Source: Acidobacteriota bacterium
GTDB taxonomy: Bacteria; Acidobacteriota; Thermoanaerobaculia; UBA5066
Length of the DNA: 64,000 nucleotides
Direction of reading: 5' to 3'
Assembly (NCBI GenBank): GCA_029781975.1
Contig: JAKOVQ010000025.1
Span: forward strand, 139,001-203,000
Shown: piece after piece, positions 59,034 through 64,000 of the stretch
Layout of the letters: every line of letters starts with the position of its first letter
Position numbering within the stretch: position 1 is the first letter of the stretch
Notes under the pieces: model-generated
The model's input: only the letters and a program-made list of their open reading frames with translations
Database searches by the model: none
Told to the model about the DNA's origin: nothing
Translations under genes and position numbers: made by a program

Positions 59034-62000
59034 GTGACGGTCAGAGACGAACAGGGGGGCGGACTCCGCAAAGTGAGACGTGTCACCCCCACGCCGACCC
59101 AGGAGGCCACCTACCGGATCGCGGAGGCTGTCACGGCCGCGGGCGGCCTGCACGAGCTCTTCGAGCGGATCCACGGGATCGTCTCGAAGCTCCTCGCGGC
59201 CCGGAACTTCTACGTCGCCCTCGTCGAGCCTTCCGGGGAGTCGTTGACCTTCCCCTACTGGCGGGACGAGATCGACGAGGCCCCCCCCGTCTCGCAGCGG
59301 ATCGGGCGCGGGCTGACCGCGTACGTCCTGCGGACCGGGCTCCCCCTCCTGGCGACGCCCGAGGTCTTCGACGACCTGACCGCCCGCGGGGAGGTGGAGC
59401 TGGTGGGCGCCGCGTCGATCGACTGGCTGGGCGTCCCGCTCAGGGTGGGGGACCGGACCATCGGCGTGATCGCGGTCCAGAGCTACACGGGCGACGTCCG
59501 GTACACCGAGGAGGACCTCTCGCTCCTCGGCTTCGTCGCGGCGCAGGCGTCCCTGGCGATCGAGCGCCGGAGGACCGAGGAGGCGCTGCGCGAGAGCGAG
59601 ACCCGTCAGCGGGCGATCCTCGAGGCCCTGCCTGACCTCCTCTTCTCGATCGGCAGGGACGGGCGATACCTCTCCGTCCACGCCGCGAGCCCCGACCGCC
59701 TGGCGGCGCCGCGGGACGTCCTCCTCGGGACGTCGGTCCAGGAGGCGCTGCCGGGGCCGGTCGGAGCGGCGTGGCTCGAGGCGATCGGGCGGTGCCTCGG
59801 CTCGGGGGAGCTGCAGACGCTCGAGTACGCGCTCGAGGTCCCCGCGGGCCGCCGGATCTTCGAGGCCCGGATCGTCCCCGCCCGGCCCGACGCCGTCCTC
59901 TCGATCGTCCGGGACGTCACCGACCAGGTGGAGTCGGCCCGCGCCCTGAAGCAGCGGGAGGCCGAGCTCCAGCGGCTGCTCGACAACATGCGGGACGTCC
60001 TGGCGGAGACCGACCTCCACGGCGTGGTCCGCTTCGCCACCCCCTCCCACCGGGCGGCGACCGGCTGGGAGGTGGAGGAGCTGGTGGGGCGTCCGGCGTG
60101 GGAGCTGATCCACCCGGACGACGTGGAGCGGGTCCGGCGCGACCTCGGCAGGCGGGCGATCGAGTCGGGCGGGGGCGCGGCCCGCTTCCGGTTCCGCCGG
60201 AAGGACGGGGACTGGCTCTGGGTGGAGGCGGTGGCGCGCGCCCTGCCGGGTCCCGACGGCCGGCCCGACGGCCTCGTCGTCGCGACACGGGACGTGACGG
60301 AGAAGGAGAGGGCCGACGCCGTCCTGGCCCTCCTCCACGAGACCGAGCGGAGCCTCCTCCGGGGGGCGGACGTCTCCTCGATCCTCCAGCGGATCTGCGA
60401 GCGCGTTGCCGAGACCTTCGATTACCCGGCGGTCTGGATCGGGCTGAAGCGCCCGGGGGGGGAGATCGACCCTCGCGCCGTCGCCGGGCGGGCGGAGGGC
60501 TTCGTGAGGCAGAGCCGCTTCCGGTGGGACGACACCCCGGAGGGCCAGGGGCCGAGCGGGCGGGCGATCCGGACGGGCCAGCCCCAGGTGATCCGGAACG
60601 CCCTCGACCCCCGCATCGCGGCGTGGAAGGCGGCTGCCGAGGCGTGGGGCCTCGGCTCCGCCCTCTCGATCCCGCTCGTGGCGGGCGACCGGATCCTGGG
60701 CGCCCTCTCCCTCTACGCGGGGAGGCCGCACGCCTTCGACGAGGCGACCCAGTCCCTCCTCTCCCGGTTCTCCGACCAGGTCGCCCTCTCGCTCCTCGAG
60801 GCCGAGAGGCTGGAGAGGATCGAGATCCAGACGGCGGCCCTCGAGGCGGCCGCCAACGCCGTCGTCATCACGGACGCGGACGGGATCGTGGAGTGGGTGA
60901 ACCCCGCGTTCACCCGGCTGACGGGCTACACCCTCGAGCAGTCCCGCGCCCTGGCCGCCGGCACGTTCGTCCTCGGGGGGCGCACGGGAGCGCGCACCGA
61001 GGAGGCCCTGGAGGCGCTGCGTTCCGGCCGCGTCTGGCGCGGCGAGTCGACGAGCCGGCGCCGGGACGGAACCGTCTACGTCGAGGAGCAGACGGTCACG
61101 CCGGTCGCAGGCGCGGACGGGACCGTGCGCCACCTCGTCGCCGTCAAGGAGGACGTGACGGCGCGGAAGCGGAACGAGGAGCGGATCCGCTACCTCGCGC
61201 TCCACGACCCGCTGACGGAGCTCGGCAACCGCCGGTCGATCGAGGAGGGGCTCGAGCGGATGATCGCGCGTGCGAGCCGGGGGGCGCGGGGAAGCCTCCT
61301 CCTCCTCGACCTCGACAACTTCAAGACCGTCAACGACTCGCTCGGCCACCCCGCGGGCGACCAGGTCCTCGCCGAGATGGCCGGGCTCCTCCGCGGGCTC
61401 GTGAGGCCGGGGGACGAGGTCGCCCGGCTCGGGGGCGACGAGTTCGTCGTCCTTCTCGAGGACGCGTCCGGGGACGGGGGCCGGCTGACCGCGGAGCGCC
61501 TCCGCCAGTCGATGGAGGAGCACCGGTTCCAGGTGGGGGACCGGTTCTTCGACCTGGGGATCTCCGTCGGCGTGGTCCGCGTCGACGGGACGCTCGACCC
61601 TCCCGCCGTCCTCGCCGCCGCCGACTCGGCCCTCTACGCGGCCAAGGAGCGCGGCCGCAACCGGGTCGTCATCCACGACCCCGCGGCGGGGTCGCCGTCC
61701 TCCCTCTCCGAGGCGAGCCTCTGGGCCTCGCGGGTGAAGGAGGCCCTCCGGGCCGGGCGCTTCCTCCTCCACTACCAGCCGGTCTTCCGGCTGGCGACGG
61801 GCCGTGCCGCCCACCACGAGGCGCTCCTGCGGCTCCGGGACGAGACGGGCGCGGTGCACCTGCCCGGGCTCTTCCTCCCGGCGGCCGAGAGGTTCGGGCT
61901 GATCTCGCAGGTCGACCTCTGGGTGGTCGAGGCGGTCCTCTCGACGCTCCGCGCCAGCGAGGGGACGGAGGTCTTCGTGAACCTCTCGGGGACGAGCGTG

Positions 62001-62471
62001 GGCGACGCGGACCTCCTGGACCGGATCGCGCGGATGGTCTCCGGCTCGGGCGTCGAGGCGGGGCGCCTCGGCTTCGAGATCACCGAGTCCCTGGCGGTGC
62101 GGGACCTCTTCGCGGCGCAGGAGTGGATGCGCCGGCTCTCGGACCTCGGCTGCCGCTTCGCCCTGGACGACTTCGGGATCGGCTTCTCGACCTTCTCGTA
62201 CCTGCAGGGCCTTCCCGCCGACCTCGTGAAGATCGACGGCTCCTTCATCCGGGGCCTCGACGGGAACGAGGCGAACCGGGCGCTGGTCCGCGCCATCGAC
62301 ACGGTGGCGCACACCCTCGGGAAGGAGACGGTCGCCGAGTCGGTGGAGAGCCCGGCGGTCCTCCCCGTCCTCCTCGACCTCGGGATCGAGTACGCGCAGG
62401 GCTTCGCGCTCGCCCCGCCGGGCGAGACCCTCGACCCGGAGGTCCGCCTGGAGCCGGCGCCCCGGGGCTGA
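59034..62471 (+). CDS. Multi-sensor GGDEF-EAL cyclic-di-GMP protein
   Basis: The 1145-residue cytosolic sensor has the order GAF (about 20-180), PAS (about 190-310), PAS (about 315-425), GAF (about 430-600), PAS (about 605-720), GGDEF (about 720-880) and EAL (about 895-1145). The GGDEF active site (RLGGDEFVVLLED, about 800) is intact, so it may make c-di-GMP. The EAL domain has EALLRL, GFEITES, FALDDFGIGFS, VKIDGSFI and AESVES, so most metal and catalytic residues remain and it may also degrade it. No membrane segment is seen. The start is GTG 59034, without a clear ribosome-binding site; an internal GTG near 59073 is possible. Confidence 0.88.
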   Translation: MTVRDEQGGGLRKVRRVTPTPTQEATYRIAEAVTAAGGLHELFERIHGIVSKLLAARNFYVALVEPSGESLTFPYWRDEIDEAPPVSQRIGRGLTAYVLRTGLPLLATPEVFDDLTARGEVELVGAASIDWLGVPLRVGDRTIGVIAVQSYTGDVRYTEEDLSLLGFVAAQASLAIERRRTEEALRESETRQRAILEALPDLLFSIGRDGRYLSVHAASPDRLAAPRDVLLGTSVQEALPGPVGAAWLEAIGRCLGSGELQTLEYALEVPAGRRIFEARIVPARPDAVLSIVRDVTDQVESARALKQREAELQRLLDNMRDVLAETDLHGVVRFATPSHRAATGWEVEELVGRPAWELIHPDDVERVRRDLGRRAIESGGGAARFRFRRKDGDWLWVEAVARALPGPDGRPDGLVVATRDVTEKERADAVLALLHETERSLLRGADVSSILQRICERVAETFDYPAVWIGLKRPGGEIDPRAVAGRAEGFVRQSRFRWDDTPEGQGPSGRAIRTGQPQVIRNALDPRIAAWKAAAEAWGLGSALSIPLVAGDRILGALSLYAGRPHAFDEATQSLLSRFSDQVALSLLEAERLERIEIQTAALEAAANAVVITDADGIVEWVNPAFTRLTGYTLEQSRALAAGTFVLGGRTGARTEEALEALRSGRVWRGESTSRRRDGTVYVEEQTVTPVAGADGTVRHLVAVKEDVTARKRNEERIRYLALHDPLTELGNRRSIEEGLERMIARASRGARGSLLLLDLDNFKTVNDSLGHPAGDQVLAEMAGLLRGLVRPGDEVARLGGDEFVVLLEDASGDGGRLTAERLRQSMEEHRFQVGDRFFDLGISVGVVRVDGTLDPPAVLAAADSALYAAKERGRNRVVIHDPAAGSPSSLSEASLWASRVKEALRAGRFLLHYQPVFRLATGRAAHHEALLRLRDETGAVHLPGLFLPAAERFGLISQVDLWVVEAVLSTLRASEGTEVFVNLSGTSVGDADLLDRIARMVSGSGVEAGRLGFEITESLAVRDLFAAQEWMRRLSDLGCRFALDDFGIGFSTFSYLQGLPADLVKIDGSFIRGLDGNEANRALVRAIDTVAHTLGKETVAESVESPAVLPVLLDLGIEYAQGFALAPPGETLDPEVRLEPAPRG

Positions 62472-62546
62472 CGCCGCCCGGGACCGCGGCGCCGTTCTCT
62501 AGAATCGATGGCCGCTCTCCCCCGCGGAGGGCGGCGGAGGCGGATC

Positions 62547-64000
62547 ATGTCGACCTCGAGACCGAAACGGCTGGCCCTCCTGACGAGCGGCGGCGACGCG
62601 CCCGGCATGAACGCCGTGGTCCGGGCGGCGGTGAGGACCGCGCTCGAGCGCGGCGCGGAGGTCTTCGCGATCGAGGAGGGGTACCAGGGGCTCGTGGACG
62701 GCGGCGAGAGGATCCGCCGGATGACGTGGGACTCGGTCGGCGGGATCCTCCACAGGGGGGGGACCGTGATCGGGACCGCCCGGTGCTCCGAGATGCGGGG
62801 CCGGGAGGGACGGCTCTCCGCGGCGCGGAACCTCCTGAAGGAGCGGATCGACGGGCTGGTCGCCGTGGGCGGGGACGGGACGCTCACCGGCGCCGACGCG
62901 CTCCGGAGGGAGTGGCCCGGCCTCCTCGCCGAGCTCGTCGAGAAGGGCGAGGCCACCGCCGAGGCGGCCCGGGCGCACGCGCACCTCGTCGTCGTCGGCC
63001 TCGTCGGCTCGATCGACAACGACATGGCCGGGACCGACATGACGATCGGGGCCGACACCGCCCTCCACCGGATCGTGGAGGCGGTGGACGCCCTCTCGAG
63101 CACGGCGGCGAGCCACCAGCGGACCTTCGTCGTGGAGGTGATGGGGCGCGACTGCGGCTACCTCGCGCTGATGAGCGCCCTGGCGACGGGCGCCAACTGG
63201 GTCCTGATCCCGGAGGCCCCGCCCGACGTCGACGACTGGGAGGCGCGGATGGTCGAGGTCCTCCGCGAGGGGCGGAGGGCCGGGCGGCGGCACTCGACCG
63301 TGATCGTCGCGGAGGGGGCGCGCGACCGGCACGGCGAGCCGATCTCCGGCGAGAGGGTGCGCAGGGTCCTCGAGGAGAGGCTCCGCGCGGAGTCGCGCGT
63401 GACCGTCCTCGGGCACGTCCAGCGCGGGGGGGCGCCGAGCGCCTTCGACCGGACGATGGGGACGCTCCTCGGCGCGGCCGCCGTCGACGAGATCCTCGGG
63501 ATGGGCCCCGACGACGGCCCCTGCCTGATCGGCATCCGCGAGAACCGCGTCTTCCGCTCGCCCCTGATGGAGAACGTCCAGAAGACCCGAAGCGTCGGGG
63601 AGGCGATGGCCGCGAAGGAGTTCGACCGGGCGATGGAGCTCCGCGGCGTCGGCTTCCGCTCGAGCTTCCGGATCTTCCGGACCCTCGTCCGCGCGCTCCC
63701 CCACGAGCCGCGCCCGGGCCTGAGGCCGCGCCGCTTCGCGATCCTGACGGCCGGGGCGCCCGCCCCGGGGATGAACACGGCGGTCCGCGTCGCCGTGAGG
63801 CTCGCGATCGACCGGGGCCACCGCGCGGCGGGAGTCCGGAACGGCTTCGAGGGGCTCGTCCGGGGCGAGGTCGAGGAGCTCGGCTGGATGAGCGTCCACG
63901 GCTGGGTCGCCCTCGGAGGGGCCGAGCTGGGGACGAACCGGACGGTGCCCCGCGAGGAGGAGCTCCCGGCGATCGCCCGGACGCTCGAGAAGGGGCAGAT
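62547..64000 (+). CDS. pfkA: 6-phosphofructokinase, eukaryotic-type tandem enzyme (partial)
   Basis: The gene runs off the window after about 484 residues. ATG 62547 is preceded by GGAGG. The first PFK domain has LLTSGGDAPGMNAVVRAAV, AVGGDGTLTGAD (GGDGT indicates ATP rather than PPi as donor), GSIDNDMAGTDMTIGADTAL, MGRDCGYLALMSAL, VIVAEGA and VTVLGHVQRGGAPSAFDR. A second PFK half begins at about 392 (FAILTAGAPAPGMNTAVRVA). That tandem plan, and wording such as the VGSIDND block and SHQRTFVVEVMGR, match animal and fungal PFKs far better than the short bacterial enzyme. It makes fructose-1,6-bisphosphate in glycolysis. The second half may be regulatory, as in eukaryotes. Confidence 0.9.
   Translation, partial: MSTSRPKRLALLTSGGDAPGMNAVVRAAVRTALERGAEVFAIEEGYQGLVDGGERIRRMTWDSVGGILHRGGTVIGTARCSEMRGREGRLSAARNLLKERIDGLVAVGGDGTLTGADALRREWPGLLAELVEKGEATAEAARAHAHLVVVGLVGSIDNDMAGTDMTIGADTALHRIVEAVDALSSTAASHQRTFVVEVMGRDCGYLALMSALATGANWVLIPEAPPDVDDWEARMVEVLREGRRAGRRHSTVIVAEGARDRHGEPISGERVRRVLEERLRAESRVTVLGHVQRGGAPSAFDRTMGTLLGAAAVDEILGMGPDDGPCLIGIRENRVFRSPLMENVQKTRSVGEAMAAKEFDRAMELRGVGFRSSFRIFRTLVRALPHEPRPGLRPRRFAILTAGAPAPGMNTAVRVAVRLAIDRGHRAAGVRNGFEGLVRGEVEELGWMSVHGWVALGGAELGTNRTVPREEELPAIARTLEKGQ

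Overview
This 64 kb window is very GC-rich chromosomal DNA, densely coded on both strands, with short intergenic gaps, many GTG starts and frequent 4-bp ATGA/GTGA gene overlaps. An outer membrane is implied by a TolC/RND efflux system, C-terminal-Phe beta-barrels and lipoproteins. I see no rRNA, tRNA, CRISPR array, transposase or integrase. The FG-GAP/ASPIC-UnbV families, multihaem cytochromes, archaeal-type GatDE and a eukaryotic-type phosphofructokinase suggest a deep-branching environmental bacterium such as a member of Acidobacteriota. That placement is an inference.

Layout: 0-3.4 kb gatE-gatD (indirect Gln-tRNA synthesis). 3.6-12.9 kb is a mixed region: secreted beta-helix protein, DUF481 barrel, MscL, GatA-family amidase, MsrB lipoprotein, DUF922-like protein and two methyltransferases. 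12.8-24.4 kb holds four large exported FG-GAP proteins around a V4R-like/GAF histidine kinase. 24.5-30.2 kb is a phospholipid module resembling E. coli ynbAB plus an acyltransferase, then a GMC oxidoreductase and a membrane glycosyltransferase that seems to start at CTG. 30.3-38.8 kb is an electron-transfer region: flavin/2Fe-2S oxidoreductase, b-type cytochrome, a c-type cytochrome with 54 CXXCH motifs and an outer-membrane barrel. It has a CRP/FNR-type palindrome upstream and is bracketed by a 23-bp direct repeat lying over two stop codons. 38.9-50.1 kb looks like a salt-adaptation island: a sugar-phosphoglycerate phosphatase and glycosyltransferase, the complete Mrp antiporter (A-G), a second Na+/H+ antiporter and a GT81-like glucosyl-3-phosphoglycerate synthase. 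50.2-58.1 kb is a minus-strand metal/redox region: tolC-hlyD-RND pump with two small accessory genes, then an ArsR regulator and a run of tiny genes. 58.3-64 kb carries a CBS protein, a structured intergenic region, a GAF/PAS/GGDEF/EAL protein and the start of the phosphofructokinase.

Most unusual points: (1) next to arsR, a zinc-ribbon gene runs through an in-frame TGA with a SECIS-like hairpin just downstream, and its neighbour may do the same, so these are candidate selenoproteins; (2) the 54-haem cytochrome, whose C-terminal half is built of 222-bp tandem units; (3) an AT-rich motif shared by arsR and the efflux operon 6.4 kb away, which suggests a regulon; (4) archaeal GatDE and eukaryotic-type PFK in a bacterial setting; (5) the direct repeats around the cytochrome operon.
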